Positions 36,334 to 45,875 are shown, counted from the first letter of the stretch. The stretch is DNA of 64,000 bases from Leptospiraceae bacterium (GCA_024233865.1 JACKPA010000014.1:110410-174409), one strand, 5' to 3'. Numbers and translations: made by a program. Notes: generated by a model not told the origin, from the sequence alone.

Positions 36334-37608
36334 ATGGCAAAAGAAAAATTACATTGTTCGTTTTGTGGAAAAGAACAAGATGCGGTAAAAAGGCTTGTAG
36401 CAGGACCGGGAGTTTATATATGTGATGAATGCATTAACTTGTGTAATGAAATTATATCGGAAGATTCCGAAGCTTCCGAGCAACCGGCTTATATAGGGGA
36501 AATCCCAAAGCCTGTTGAAATTAAAAAAATTCTTGATCAACACGTAATCGGACAAGATCACGCTAAAAAAGCTTTATCCGTAGCTGTTTATAACCACTAT
36601 AAACGAATCAATTTTAATTCAAGCAGCACAGATGTAGAGTTGGAAAAATCGAATATAATGCTCATTGGTCCTACTGGTTGTGGAAAAACGCTACTCGCCC
36701 AAACTCTTGCTAGAATTTTAAAAGTTCCTTTTGCCATTGTTGACGCTACAGCTCTAACAGAAGCAGGTTACGTAGGGGAAGACGTAGAAAATATTATTTT
36801 GAAATTGATTCAAAACTCAGATAACGATATCAAAAGAGCTGAGCTTGGAATAATTTATATCGACGAAGTAGATAAAATATCCAGAAAAGGTGATAGTGCC
36901 TCCATTACGAGAGACGTAAGTGGAGAGGGAGTACAACAAGCTCTATTAAAAATAATCGAAGGAACAGTTGCCAATGTGCCTCCTCAAGGTGGTCGAAAAC
37001 ACCCCCATCAGGAATATCTGCAAGTTAATACAAAAAATATATTGTTTATCTGTGGTGGAGCATTTGTAGATCTGGATGCTATAATCAAAGCTAGAACCGG
37101 TGTCAAAATGATCGGATTTGACATGCAAGAATCAAATAAAGAGTTCAAAGGAAAAAATGAAGAACCCAAAAAACTCGGAAAGCAAGAAATTAGAGACAAT
37201 ATCTTGAAGCAAGTAATTCCGGAAGACTTAATGAAATATGGATTGATCCCGGAATTTGTAGGTAGATTGCCAATTATTGCTACATTAGAAGAAGCAGATA
37301 TTCAAACATTAAAACGAATTTTCGTAGAGCCAAAGAATTCCATTTTAAAACAATATATCAAAATGTTTGAAATTGAAGATGTAAAACTTTTATTTACCGA
37401 TTCTGCTTTGGAAATGATTGCTCAATTGGCTGTTCAAAGAGAAGCAGGAGCAAGAGGACTAAGATCTGTTATTGAAGATACTATGATGAACTTGATGTTT
37501 ATGATCCCTTCGAGAGAGAATATATCGGAAGTTGTAATAACAGAAGGTGTTATTTCCAAAAATGAGCCTCCTATTTTGATCTTAAAGCAAGATGTCAAGG
37601 CTGCTTGA
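36334..37608 (+). CDS. clpX: ATP-dependent Clp protease unfoldase ClpX
   Basis: A 424-residue AAA+ unfoldase. The N-terminal zinc-binding domain has CSFCGKEQ (residues 8-15) and CDECINLC (about 30-37). The AAA+ module has Walker A GPTGCGKT near 111, GYVGEDVE (pore loop 1), Walker B IIYIDEVDKI near 171, the sensor region and the GRLPI motif near 310. The IGF-type loop that docks to ClpP is present around TGVKMIGFDM. It ends the tig-clpP-clpX operon. A palindromic repeat separates it from the convergent M16 peptidase gene. Confidence 0.97.
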   Translation: MAKEKLHCSFCGKEQDAVKRLVAGPGVYICDECINLCNEIISEDSEASEQPAYIGEIPKPVEIKKILDQHVIGQDHAKKALSVAVYNHYKRINFNSSSTDVELEKSNIMLIGPTGCGKTLLAQTLARILKVPFAIVDATALTEAGYVGEDVENIILKLIQNSDNDIKRAELGIIYIDEVDKISRKGDSASITRDVSGEGVQQALLKIIEGTVANVPPQGGRKHPHQEYLQVNTKNILFICGGAFVDLDAIIKARTGVKMIGFDMQESNKEFKGKNEEPKKLGKQEIRDNILKQVIPEDLMKYGLIPEFVGRLPIIATLEEADIQTLKRIFVEPKNSILKQYIKMFEIEDVKLLFTDSALEMIAQLAVQREAGARGLRSVIEDTMMNLMFMIPSRENISEVVITEGVISKNEPPILILKQDVKAA

Positions 37609-37625
37609 AAAAAGTAAGCAATACG

Positions 37626-37706
37626 ATTCCGGTGGTTCGATACGCAGTAACTTGATAACTCTGCTATGGTTCGATGTTACTCACCACATCGCTCACCAAC
37701 CGGAAT
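37626..37706. repeat. Palindromic repeat between clpX and the M16 gene
   Basis: ATTCCGGT (37626-37633) and ACCGGAAT (37699-37706) close an 81-base unit with a second internal hairpin. Its internal TTCGATACGCAGTAACTTGA stretch is shared almost exactly with 42138-42159, and its ending CTCACCAACCG matches the unit of the tandem array at 41965. It lies between two convergent genes. Confidence 0.8.
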
Positions 37707-37708
37707 TA

Positions 37709-40609
37709 TCAATCCTTAAACAATTCACTTTCCGGAATTTCAAGCAACTTGCCATATTTGGATAATTCATTCTTGTTAATTCTATTTTTATCACCAACAA
37801 TTCCTATAACCAGAGGTTTGGTTTTAATATGTTTTTTATAAAATTCCGCAATATTATTAAATTCTAATTTTCTATAAATACTCATATTCATCTTTAATGG
37901 ATCATAAGTATAACCTCTTAACTTCCAAAATAATACTGCTTGACTTAAATACCTTGGGTCAGGTCTATTTGATAGAGACGCTTGCATTAAGTAATCTTTT
38001 ATCATCCCTATCCTTTCTTTTTTTTCAGGCATACTTTTTATCAATTGATAAAAGACCTCAACAGCTTCTAATGTTTTATCAGCTTGGGTTCCTAAATAAC
38101 CAACAAAATAAGACGGAATATCTTCTTTGATAGGAATTGTATAAAACCCACCCGCTGAGTAGGCTAAAGAACGATATTCTCGAATTTCTTGAAAAAGTAA
38201 ACTCGATGAATCTTCTCCAAAATATAAATTAAATGCCTCTATAAGTGGTTCCATTTCTTTTTTAAATAGGTCTCCTTCTGTAAAAAAAACTATTTTGCTT
38301 TGTATAGTATTATTTTTATTTACAAAAAAAACGATAGGTTCTTGGTATTTTTGTATGCTACGAATTACCGGTGAGTTGGTTTTTTTTGTACAGTTTAATT
38401 TTAAAGATTCTTTGAAAATTTGACTGACTTCTTGTGGGCTTAGCTGTCCTACATAATGTATTTCGGCTTCATATCCAACTGCCTTTAAAAAGTCTTGCAC
38501 TAAGTTGTCTATATTCAAATTCCGAATTTCTTGTAAACTTAATCTATCTTTGAAAGTTGATTTTTCTTTATATAAAATATATTCCCATAATGCAGAAGAT
38601 ACTTTGTTCGGTTCTGATTTTTCGATTTTCCTACCTATTTGTTCTTCTTCTAACACAATGTTTAATTTTTCTTTTTCTACAACCGGTTCAGAAAGTAGAC
38701 TATTTAGCAAATCAATTGCTGATTTTAAATTTCCATCCTGTCCTAGTAAGTGTAAGGTCACATAACTACTATTACTTGAAATGGAATACGTACATCCGAT
38801 TTTGCTAAATTCCGATTTCAACTTTGTTACGTCAAATTTCTCTGTTCCCGCATAATTCATAATATTAGAGGCATGTTCCAAACTTGGCATTTCTCCCGTC
38901 CCAATACCAAACCTTATAGTCAATGAAAATATATCGTTTAAAGGATTTCTTACATGAAATAACTTAACGTTTGGAAACAAATCAACTTCTGTCATATCCT
39001 TTTTAAAATCTATGAATTTAGGAAAATATTCTTGATTAGATATTTCATCCAATCGCTTGGAAAATTTTGATTTTGCCTTTGTGTTTGTTACTAAAGGTTT
39101 ATAATCCGGCTTTTGAATTTTTTCTTTTGTTTTATTACCTATCTTAGAATAAAAGGCTAAAAAATTTTCTCCGTAGTATTTTTTTGCAATACTCATTACG
39201 TCTTCTTTTGTAACCCTTTTTACCTTTTCAGGATATTTGGTTAGTTCCTCTAAATTACCTCCTCTGGAAAATATATTGGCTATTTCTAAAGCACGACCCC
39301 TATTTGACTCCATCGTAAGTTGATAATCCACATACAATTTATTTTTAGCTACATCAACCATCCAATCCGGAAAATCACCATCTTGAATTCGTTTTAGCTC
39401 CTTTAACGCCAATTTTTCTGCCTCGTTTAGTGTTTGTTTTCCATCTCTGGGTAAAATTGTTATTATACTGCCTCCCAGATCATTATAAGAAGCCAGTCCG
39501 ATATCTGCTGTTAAAACTTTATTTTCCAGAACCAACTTATCAAACAAACCGGATTTTTCATCATTGGATAAAATGAAATTACATACATCCAAAACAACTT
39601 CATCAGGATGCCCTTCTGGAATTGTCCGGAAACCAATCAATGCCAACTCTATCGGGCTAAGATTCATTTCAACAAACTCCCTCCCATTAAAAGAGGCTTC
39701 CTCATAACGTTTTGGTTTTGGAGAATTTCCTTTTGGCAACTGTTCGAATTTTCTCTTTATTATAGGAATGATTTTGTCAGTTTGAAAGTCGCCTGACAAA
39801 ACCAATGCCATCCTATTTGCTATATAATACTTTTGGAAAAAATTATACATTTTTGTAAGTGAAGGATTTTTTAGATGAGATATTGTTCCTATCACTGAGT
39901 GTTGCCCATAAGGATGTTTTTTAAAAAAATGTTTCATGAATTCTTCGCGAACGACAAACGTATACTTATCAGAATACATATTTTTTTCTTCATAGACAGC
40001 TTCTAATTCTGTTTGAAATCCCCTAAAAACAGGAGCAATAAACCTATGACTATAAATTTCCAACCATTTTTCGACTTGGTGTGGTGGAAATGTATTGTAG
40101 TACATCGTTTTATCATGGTCTGTGGAAGCATTTAAATTTGTCCCGCCAATACCGCTAACAAGATTGTCTAACTCATTCGGAATAGCATACTCATTGGCTT
40201 TTATGGACTCCTCATTGATGTCTCTTTGAATAAGAATTCTTTCCTCTTCATTCTTGCTTTTTCCAAGCTTATCATAGAGTTCAAAAATTTTGTCTATATG
40301 GGGTTTTTCTTTATCCCAGTCAGTGGTTCCCATTTCTTGAGTCCCTTTAAACAAAACGTGCTCCTGGTAATGAGCCATGCCGGTTGCATCTTCCGGATCA
40401 TCTTTGGCACCAACTTTTACAACCATCATACCAAACACTTCTGTTCTACTGTGATCTTCATTTAAATAAACCGTTAATCCGTTCTCCAAAAGAACTTTTT
40501 TTATTATTATCTCAGAATTATTTTCTTTTTTAACAAAAATATAAACCAAACAAAATAGAAGAGAGATTGTAGATATCCATAACAACCGGTTATTTAAAAT
40601 TTTTTTCAC
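37709..40609 (-). CDS. M16 family zinc metallopeptidase, two-domain (pitrilysin-like)
   Basis: A 966-residue protein. An N-terminal membrane/signal segment (residues about 10-26) would place it in the periplasm. The inverted zinc motif HYQEH (HxxEH) near residue 85 and the distal Glu in ELEAVYEE near 165 complete the active site. The second M16 half (from about residue 530) lacks the motif, as usual for the inactive half. A GTG start is chosen because AGGAG lies six bases before it. M16 peptidases degrade small peptides or process exported proteins. No second M16 gene adjoins. Confidence 0.9.
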   Translation of the reverse strand: MKKILNNRLLWISTISLLFCLVYIFVKKENNSEIIIKKVLLENGLTVYLNEDHSRTEVFGMMVVKVGAKDDPEDATGMAHYQEHVLFKGTQEMGTTDWDKEKPHIDKIFELYDKLGKSKNEEERILIQRDINEESIKANEYAIPNELDNLVSGIGGTNLNASTDHDKTMYYNTFPPHQVEKWLEIYSHRFIAPVFRGFQTELEAVYEEKNMYSDKYTFVVREEFMKHFFKKHPYGQHSVIGTISHLKNPSLTKMYNFFQKYYIANRMALVLSGDFQTDKIIPIIKRKFEQLPKGNSPKPKRYEEASFNGREFVEMNLSPIELALIGFRTIPEGHPDEVVLDVCNFILSNDEKSGLFDKLVLENKVLTADIGLASYNDLGGSIITILPRDGKQTLNEAEKLALKELKRIQDGDFPDWMVDVAKNKLYVDYQLTMESNRGRALEIANIFSRGGNLEELTKYPEKVKRVTKEDVMSIAKKYYGENFLAFYSKIGNKTKEKIQKPDYKPLVTNTKAKSKFSKRLDEISNQEYFPKFIDFKKDMTEVDLFPNVKLFHVRNPLNDIFSLTIRFGIGTGEMPSLEHASNIMNYAGTEKFDVTKLKSEFSKIGCTYSISSNSSYVTLHLLGQDGNLKSAIDLLNSLLSEPVVEKEKLNIVLEEEQIGRKIEKSEPNKVSSALWEYILYKEKSTFKDRLSLQEIRNLNIDNLVQDFLKAVGYEAEIHYVGQLSPQEVSQIFKESLKLNCTKKTNSPVIRSIQKYQEPIVFFVNKNNTIQSKIVFFTEGDLFKKEMEPLIEAFNLYFGEDSSSLLFQEIREYRSLAYSAGGFYTIPIKEDIPSYFVGYLGTQADKTLEAVEVFYQLIKSMPEKKERIGMIKDYLMQASLSNRPDPRYLSQAVLFWKLRGYTYDPLKMNMSIYRKLEFNNIAEFYKKHIKTKPLVIGIVGDKNRINKNELSKYGKLLEIPESELFKD

Positions 40610-40739
40610 AATAATCTCCTTGAAAGAATCGAATCCAAATATTTCTCAATTTCAGCCATAATGTTTAAAATCAAACAATTTATCTTGATAGAATAAATAC
40701 TACCAAGATACTTGTTTACAAAAAAGTTTTTAATCAAAA

Positions 40740-42002
40740 ATGCAAATTACCAAAATTCCAATCAATATTTTTAATTTCTATAAAAATGGTATCTTATCGG
40801 TTTTTGTTGCCAGAAAATCAGAAATTCCGGCATTAAACGGTTTGCGAGCTCTTGCCATTTTCCTGATTCTAATACTTCACCTATGGGAAGCTCTAGAATC
40901 AAAATTTATAGAAGTTAATTTCATAGCAGAAAGATTGCTTAATAGTCTTCATTCGGCAATTGAAATCTTTTATGCCTTAAGTGGGTACTTGATTTACGGA
41001 GGGCTAATTTCCGGTAGGACAGAAAAAAAACTCATAGATTTTAAAAAATTTTATATAAATCGAACACTACGAATTTTTCCAGCTTATTACTTCTTTATTT
41101 TTCTAACCTACTCTACTCTATATTTTCAGAAATTATATGTTGCCAAAGCCGGGAGTTTTCCGGATAAGGAAAATACAATCCGACTTTTAGAACAAAGTCT
41201 AAGTTTATTTTCTTATGATTTATTTTATCTATCCAATTATTTCAAAACCATTCATCCTCACACTTGGTCTCTTGCTGTAGAGGAACAGTTCTATCTTATA
41301 CTTCCTTTGCTATGCTATTTTTTTCTTTTCAAACTATCTAATGCAAAAAGGATAAAAGTAATATTTGCTTTATGGCTTCTCCCTCTTTTTTTTCGAGCCT
41401 TTACCGTCTTAGTAATCCAACCGACAGACTTGGGATTTACAATTTTCAATCCTTTTCACACGCGTTTTGATTCATTGCTCAGTGGTATAATCATCTATGA
41501 GCTTGTTCATTACCACAATATTGTCGAAAAATTCGGTTTTAACAAACCTAAAAAGCAAGTTTTTTATCTAGTTTGCAGTTTACTTTTTTTATTTTTTGCC
41601 CACTTAATACAAAGGGAAAAAGAGATTGTTCTTTCGGCTCTTTTACAATATGACCTTCTTTATATTGGTTACGGACTACTGTTTATCCTTGCCATTCAAA
41701 AAAACGGATTCGTAAACAAGTTTTTTAGTATAAAATTTTTTGTACCGTTTGCAAAGGTAAGTTATGGAATGTATCTATGGCAATATCTTTTTGGAATTGC
41801 CACAATCACTCCGCTTGTAAAAAAATTAGAAATCATTTATCCTTTGGATTTTATCAAGCTATACGTTCTTATGGTATTAGGTATTTTTATAGGGTCGGTC
41901 TTTATGTATCTTTTAGTAGAATATCCGTTTCTACATTGGAAAGACAAAATGAGTGTGATTCGACTACGCTCACCAACCGTTGAGACGCTCACCAACCGTT
42001 GA
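40740..42002 (+). CDS. Acyltransferase family 3 (OafA/YrhL-type) membrane protein
   Basis: A 420-residue polytopic protein with about ten membrane segments. The N-terminal signature IPALNGLRALAIFLILILHL near residue 30 and the NRTLRIFPAYYFFIFL segment near 105 with the HTWSLAVEEQFYLILPLL motif near 178 identify the acyltransferase-3 family, which O-acylates surface glycans. The last residues (from about 407) are encoded by the tandem repeat array at 41965-42120: the reading frame runs into the second 19-base unit and stops at its TGA. The natural C-terminus has probably been changed by the array, though the core domain is untouched. Confidence 0.9.
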   Translation: MQITKIPINIFNFYKNGILSVFVARKSEIPALNGLRALAIFLILILHLWEALESKFIEVNFIAERLLNSLHSAIEIFYALSGYLIYGGLISGRTEKKLIDFKKFYINRTLRIFPAYYFFIFLTYSTLYFQKLYVAKAGSFPDKENTIRLLEQSLSLFSYDLFYLSNYFKTIHPHTWSLAVEEQFYLILPLLCYFFLFKLSNAKRIKVIFALWLLPLFFRAFTVLVIQPTDLGFTIFNPFHTRFDSLLSGIIIYELVHYHNIVEKFGFNKPKKQVFYLVCSLLFLFFAHLIQREKEIVLSALLQYDLLYIGYGLLFILAIQKNGFVNKFFSIKFFVPFAKVSYGMYLWQYLFGIATITPLVKKLEIIYPLDFIKLYVLMVLGIFIGSVFMYLLVEYPFLHWKDKMSVIRLRSPTVETLTNR

Positions 42003-42120
42003 GACGCTCACCAACCGTTGAGACGCTCACCAACCGTTGAGACTATCACCAACAACCGTTGAGACTATCACCAACAACCGTTGAGACTATCACCAACAAC
42101 CGTTGAGACTATCACCAACC
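41965..42120. repeat. Tandem repeat array of 19- and 22-base units
   Basis: Four copies of a 19-base unit GACGCTCACCAACCGTTGA (first copy starts with T) run from 41965 to 42040. Three copies of a 22-base variant, which adds three bases and changes CGC to TAT, run to 42106, followed by a partial unit to 42120. The unit sequence comes from the CTCACCAACCG palindromic family. It contains the acyltransferase stop codon. Confidence 0.92.
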
Positions 42121-42122
42121 GA

Positions 42123-42223
42123 AGTGTAGATTCCGGTGATTCGATACGCAGTAACTTGATAGCTCTGCTACTCACCAACCGTAGGAGTCTACACCCGGTC
42201 GATCCCTGAGCGTAGTCGAAGGG
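42123..42223. repeat. Two palindromic elements after the tandem array
   Basis: GTGTAGA (42123-42129) and TCTACAC (42187-42193) bound a hairpin-rich unit whose interior matches the clpX-side repeat at 37626-37706. Directly after it, 42202-42223 is the TCCCTGAGCGTAGTCGAAGG hairpin family of 15775-15800 and 28869-28894. Together with the tandem array, repeats fill the whole 228-base gap up to the prodomain-like gene. Confidence 0.8.
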
Positions 42224-42230
42224 AGGAATG

Positions 42231-42782
42231 TTATTTCTTAGAAACCTGTTTATGCCAATTAGGCACAGCATACTCTACTCCGTCTTTTGTTCTCAATTTG
42301 TTAGCCAAATCAAGACTTGGAATTCCTGGTGGTGATTCCGCTACATAAACATTTCCTATCAAATTCAATTTTTCAACTAATTTGACCTTGTTTTCCATAG
42401 CCCAATTGTTCACATCATCTCGAGTAAAATTCTTATCCAATTTTACTATCACGTTTCCTGGAAGAGTCATGAGGCTAGCGCTATTCGGATTTTCCATAAA
42501 AACAGGGTAAGTTGCTGTTTCTTCATTTCCTGATTTTGTTTTTTTTAATTCTGATTTTGGGATAAACTTTACAACAGGATTGGAATAGTTTCCCTTTCCC
42601 CTACTCTTTCCCGAATTTCCTGTATGAGTAATATCCGCTACATAATCAGAATTTACATAAACTTTTCGAGGAGTATCACCATCATACCAAGTATAAGTTG
42701 ACTCACAATTCACACCTACAAAAGCAATGAATATCCCCATTAAAAATAATAGTTTGATCATTTTGATTTTTTGATTTTTCAT
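42231..42782 (-). CDS. Lipoprotein resembling a stand-alone subtilase prodomain
   Basis: About 183 residues. The ATG at 42782 is preceded by AAGGAG and starts a signal peptide ending in a lipobox-like VGVNC (Cys 26); a longer frame from 42851 overlaps the protease gene and is rejected. Residues about 100-183 look like an S8 propeptide: a strand VIVKLDKNFTRDDVNNWAME, then VKLVEKLNLIGNVYVAE, a helix with LANKLRTKDGVEYAVPNW at the end, where VEYAVPN matches the V-x-YAEPN that normally ends such prodomains. It lies 10 bases after the subtilase gene, whose product lacks a prodomain. Role as chaperone or inhibitor acting in trans is inference. Confidence 0.72.
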   Translation of the reverse strand: MKNQKIKMIKLLFLMGIFIAFVGVNCESTYTWYDGDTPRKVYVNSDYVADITHTGNSGKSRGKGNYSNPVVKFIPKSELKKTKSGNEETATYPVFMENPNSASLMTLPGNVIVKLDKNFTRDDVNNWAMENKVKLVEKLNLIGNVYVAESPPGIPSLDLANKLRTKDGVEYAVPNWHKQVSKK

Positions 42783-42792
42783 AAATTCTCCT

Positions 42793-44490
42793 TTATTGTG
42801 CTCTTCCGTAGAATTTGATTTTCCAAGAGGTAAAAGTTCCACCGCTAACATTTCCCGAATTTCGATCTGAAACCGTTAAAGTCCATGTTTGATTGGCATC
42901 TTCTCCCAAATGTCTTGCCGTACCAAACCTCCAACTACTAAATGTACTGCTACAAGTTGTAGATGTTCCACTACTATTCCTACAAGTATGATAAGATGCC
43001 AAAACGCTTTCCGTTCCGTTTCCGTTTTTTAAACGAACATCCATATCGTCTATAGTAGATGTCGCCGTTAAATAAACTTCTATAAATTCAATTTTCTTGA
43101 TGGTTGTTCCTGATATTGTAATACTATCTGATACACCTGTCGAATTGTTATCCGAAAAAGTAGTGCCTACACTCTTTTCCGTTCCGTCTGTCGGATAAGT
43201 ATAAGCTGATTCTTCCGAAGCTACATTTGTCCAGTTAGAAGCTAAAGTTACAGCAGTATCAGCATCCACTGCTCCGAAACCATATTTGTGGTTGATGTTA
43301 TAGTTTCCGGAACTGTTGATTTTACTACCACTATTGGTAGTCCAATCACTGTCACTGGAATCATTTTTTCTGGCTGATTCTGCCAAAATCAGTTTAACGT
43401 CTCTCCATGTTAAAGCCGAATTTTTTTCCAAAATTAAAGCGATCACACCGGCAACGGTAGGTGAAGCTGCTGAAGTTCCATTAAATTGATTTGTATAGTT
43501 TGAATCGCTCAGATTGCTACTACTGCTTCCGGAGTTTGCTCCACTAGACCCAGTAAGATCGGTTGTAGTTAAAGATTCCGAGTAAGTTGTTTTGTCTGCA
43601 TATCCGCAAGTCCATAAATTAGCTCCCTGCTCGGAATATTTAGCTCTAGTTCCGTCGTTGAGTAGTGCACAGACTGCAACCACTCCACGATAATTGGCAT
43701 AGCCGTCATAATTGGAATTATCCGTTTCGGGGGTACTACTACTTATTGCACCGTTACCTGCTGCCCAAACATACAAAGTCCCTTTGTTGTCTCTACCTGT
43801 AGACAAACCGGATTCAATAGCGTCTCGCCATGTCGCATTGGAAGTATATAATTCTCCGGTGTAATCAGTAGGACCCCAACTATTGTTAGAAACACCAACA
43901 GCACTAGAATTATGAGTCATTGCCGTAGATTCTTCGGTTGTAGTATAACTTCCCCTTGCAATCAAATTGTACCCGGCAAGGCATACTCGAGGAGCTACTC
44001 CTCGGACCCCTACACTATTGTTATCCAAAGCTCCGACAGTTCCAGCAACAGATGTACCATGGCTATTAGAAGATGTTGGAGTTGGGTCTGTCTCACTACT
44101 GGAATATCCTGAAGTAGTTGTCCAAAAGTTTTTGTTAGCACTTGTGAGCACATTACTTTTTAGGTCTTCATGTGAAATTTCCAAACCGTCGTCCACAACG
44201 GCTACCAAAACATTATTTCCCTTAATACTAGAAGACCAAACACTTTGTAAGTTTAAGTCATTGGGAGAATTATTCAAATGCCATTGATAGGAATACAAAG
44301 CATCTTCTCCTGTATCTGCCGGTCTGCTTATATCTTTACAATAAGCAGCCGCAGTATTTTGTTGGTTTAATAACCACCATAATCCAAATAATTCTTCATC
44401 ACTCAGACCGTCACTACCACCACCACAAGAATAAAAAAAAGCAAATATCATAATTCCTATTATAAGAAATTTTTTAATTTTTCCATACAT
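42793..44490 (-). CDS. Kexin-like S8 serine protease lipoprotein with C-terminal P domain
   Basis: A 565-residue subtilase. The signal peptide ends in a lipobox-like FYSC (Cys 22). The catalytic domain follows at about residue 65 with no room for an 80-residue prodomain: Asp100 in VAVVDDG, His144 in NSHGTSVAGT, oxyanion Asn246 in AAGNG and Ser340 in NGTSAASP. Residues about 430-565 are a P (proprotein convertase) domain with the beta-jelly-roll pattern (DDMDVRLKNGNG, GEDANQTWTLTVSD, FTSWKIKFYG). This is the S8B kexin/furin-like layout. The next gene, 10 bases downstream, may supply the missing prodomain. Confidence 0.92.
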   Translation of the reverse strand: MYGKIKKFLIIGIMIFAFFYSCGGGSDGLSDEELFGLWWLLNQQNTAAAYCKDISRPADTGEDALYSYQWHLNNSPNDLNLQSVWSSSIKGNNVLVAVVDDGLEISHEDLKSNVLTSANKNFWTTTSGYSSSETDPTPTSSNSHGTSVAGTVGALDNNSVGVRGVAPRVCLAGYNLIARGSYTTTEESTAMTHNSSAVGVSNNSWGPTDYTGELYTSNATWRDAIESGLSTGRDNKGTLYVWAAGNGAISSSTPETDNSNYDGYANYRGVVAVCALLNDGTRAKYSEQGANLWTCGYADKTTYSESLTTTDLTGSSGANSGSSSSNLSDSNYTNQFNGTSAASPTVAGVIALILEKNSALTWRDVKLILAESARKNDSSDSDWTTNSGSKINSSGNYNINHKYGFGAVDADTAVTLASNWTNVASEESAYTYPTDGTEKSVGTTFSDNNSTGVSDSITISGTTIKKIEFIEVYLTATSTIDDMDVRLKNGNGTESVLASYHTCRNSSGTSTTCSSTFSSWRFGTARHLGEDANQTWTLTVSDRNSGNVSGGTFTSWKIKFYGRAQ

Positions 44491-44758
44491 ACTTTTTCTC
44501 CAAAGTATTTTTAATATTAATAGTTAGACATATTATTATTCAAATATGATTATAATCCCATAAACTAAGTAAATAAATAAAATATTTTTTAATTATTTAT
44601 TTCTTCTTTAATAATGCTTTTTAAGGCTTTTAGCATTTTAAAAATAGCAAAAATACTTTCATTGGATGCATCATAGTTAAGGCTTATACATGCTTTTCAT
44701 ACTTTATTTATCCTATAATTTCTTCTTGTAAAATTCAGCACTAAAAATAATCTATAAA

Positions 44759-45116
44759 AAACCTGTCGGATGATCGCGCGGCGTAAATCCTTTTTGCGAG
44801 TGAGGAAAGTCCGGACACCTCGAACCGGAGGACCGGGTAATCCCCGGAAGATTTGTTTTTCAAATCTATGGAAAGTGCCACAGAAAATATACCGCTTTTA
44901 AAGCAATTTAAAGGTAAGGGTGAAAAGGCGAGGTAAGAGCTCACCGCTGTTTTTGTAAAAAAACAGGCATGGTAAACCCTCCTTGGTGCAATCTCAAGTA
45001 AGCAGTCGCATAGTTTGGTTCGGCTTAGACTGCGGGTAGAGAGCAAAGACTTTTTGGGTAACTAAAAAGCAAGATAGATGGTCATCGATTACAGAATCCG
45101 GCTTATAGACAGGTTT
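44759..45116 (+). ncRNA. rnpB: RNase P RNA (bacterial type A)
   Basis: The catalytic RNA of RNase P. Recognised from the conserved GAGGAAAGTCCGGACACC (P4/CR-I region), the GGTAAACCC-type segment, the 3' side AGACTTTTTGGGTAACTAAA region and the terminal ACAGAATCCGGCTTATAGAC. P1 is closed by AAACCTGTC (44759-44767) with GACAGGTTT (45108-45116). Length about 358 bases. It lies in a gene-free gap between the subtilase gene and the nuclease-like gene; the promoter should be in the AT-rich bases before 44759. Confidence 0.95.
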
Positions 45117-45125
45117 ATACTATGA

Positions 45126-45875
45126 TTAAAGGTAATTATCATTTTCAATATCTTTGAATATTTCATTCTTTACAATAATAAGGTTTTTATATATTTGTAT
45201 TAAATCAGAAATTCGAGTAGATATAAAACTGTTTGAAACAGAATACTCATATTTATGTTTATCGAATCGTTTCAAAATAACAAAACACCATTTTTCTCCA
45301 ATTATATATGCTCCTTTAATAGATTCAAAAGAATTTATTTCGGTTGCGGCTATCATTTCCGCTAGTAGTTGAGGTTCCGGATTGGAATATTCTTTATCTC
45401 TTTTAAACTCTTGGATAAAAAAGTATGGTTTTTCAGGATAATCTAATCCTTTTGATACAAAATAATCCACATTTCCACTCAGTTTAAAACTATCTGTTTG
45501 GTATTCTAAGTTCTCTTCATAAAAGTCTCTGACATATTTATCTATATCTGTAAAATTTACTCTATTTATTATCTCGCCAATAAATTTTATCTTTAAATCT
45601 TCTTCATTGTATCTCTTAATTAGGTTTATTTCTCTTTCCAGGAGCTTATTCAAAAATTCTTTATCTTCTTCTTTGATTTCAAAATCGCTATAAAACCAAT
45701 CATCAAATACATTTTTATCAATTTTTTCTCTTATATCAAATAGCTTTCTCAGTTCTCTATCTCTAATTTTACCAAAAAGATAGGTAGGAATTTTTTCTAT
45801 TTTTCCTTCTAATTTCTCTATTTTTTTCTTTAGATTTTCAATCTCCTTAAGTAATTTTAACTCTATGTCTTCACT
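45126..45875 (-). CDS. PD-(D/E)XK nuclease-like protein, function unknown
   Basis: About 249 residues from the ATG at 45875 (MSEDIELK); a longer frame reaching 45929 overlaps manA and begins with unrelated residues. The N-terminus is a coiled coil of Lys/Glu heptads (about 5-35). Residues about 130-180 have GNVDYFVSKG followed by PYFFIQEFKRDKEY, the D...ExK arrangement of PD-(D/E)XK nucleases, then a helix with EPQLLAEMIAA (QxxxE-like). This resembles the small restriction-endonuclease-like proteins common in cyanobacteria and Bacteroidetes. It follows manA and precedes rnpB on the other strand. Confidence 0.68.
   Translation of the reverse strand, partial: SEDIELKLLKEIENLKKKIEKLEGKIEKIPTYLFGKIRDRELRKLFDIREKIDKNVFDDWFYSDFEIKEEDKEFLNKLLEREINLIKRYNEEDLKIKFIGEIINRVNFTDIDKYVRDFYEENLEYQTDSFKLSGNVDYFVSKGLDYPEKPYFFIQEFKRDKEYSNPEPQLLAEMIAATEINSFESIKGAYIIGEKWCFVILKRFDKHKYEYSVSNSFISTRISDLIQIYKNLIIVKNEIFKDIENDNYL

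Noticed and set aside
41965..42120. Possible CRISPR array
   Set aside because: Units are 19 or 22 bases with no unique spacers and no cas genes nearby; it is a simple tandem repeat.
44741..45046. Minus-strand open frame of about 101 codons
   Set aside because: It is the complement of the RNase P RNA gene and has no protein features.
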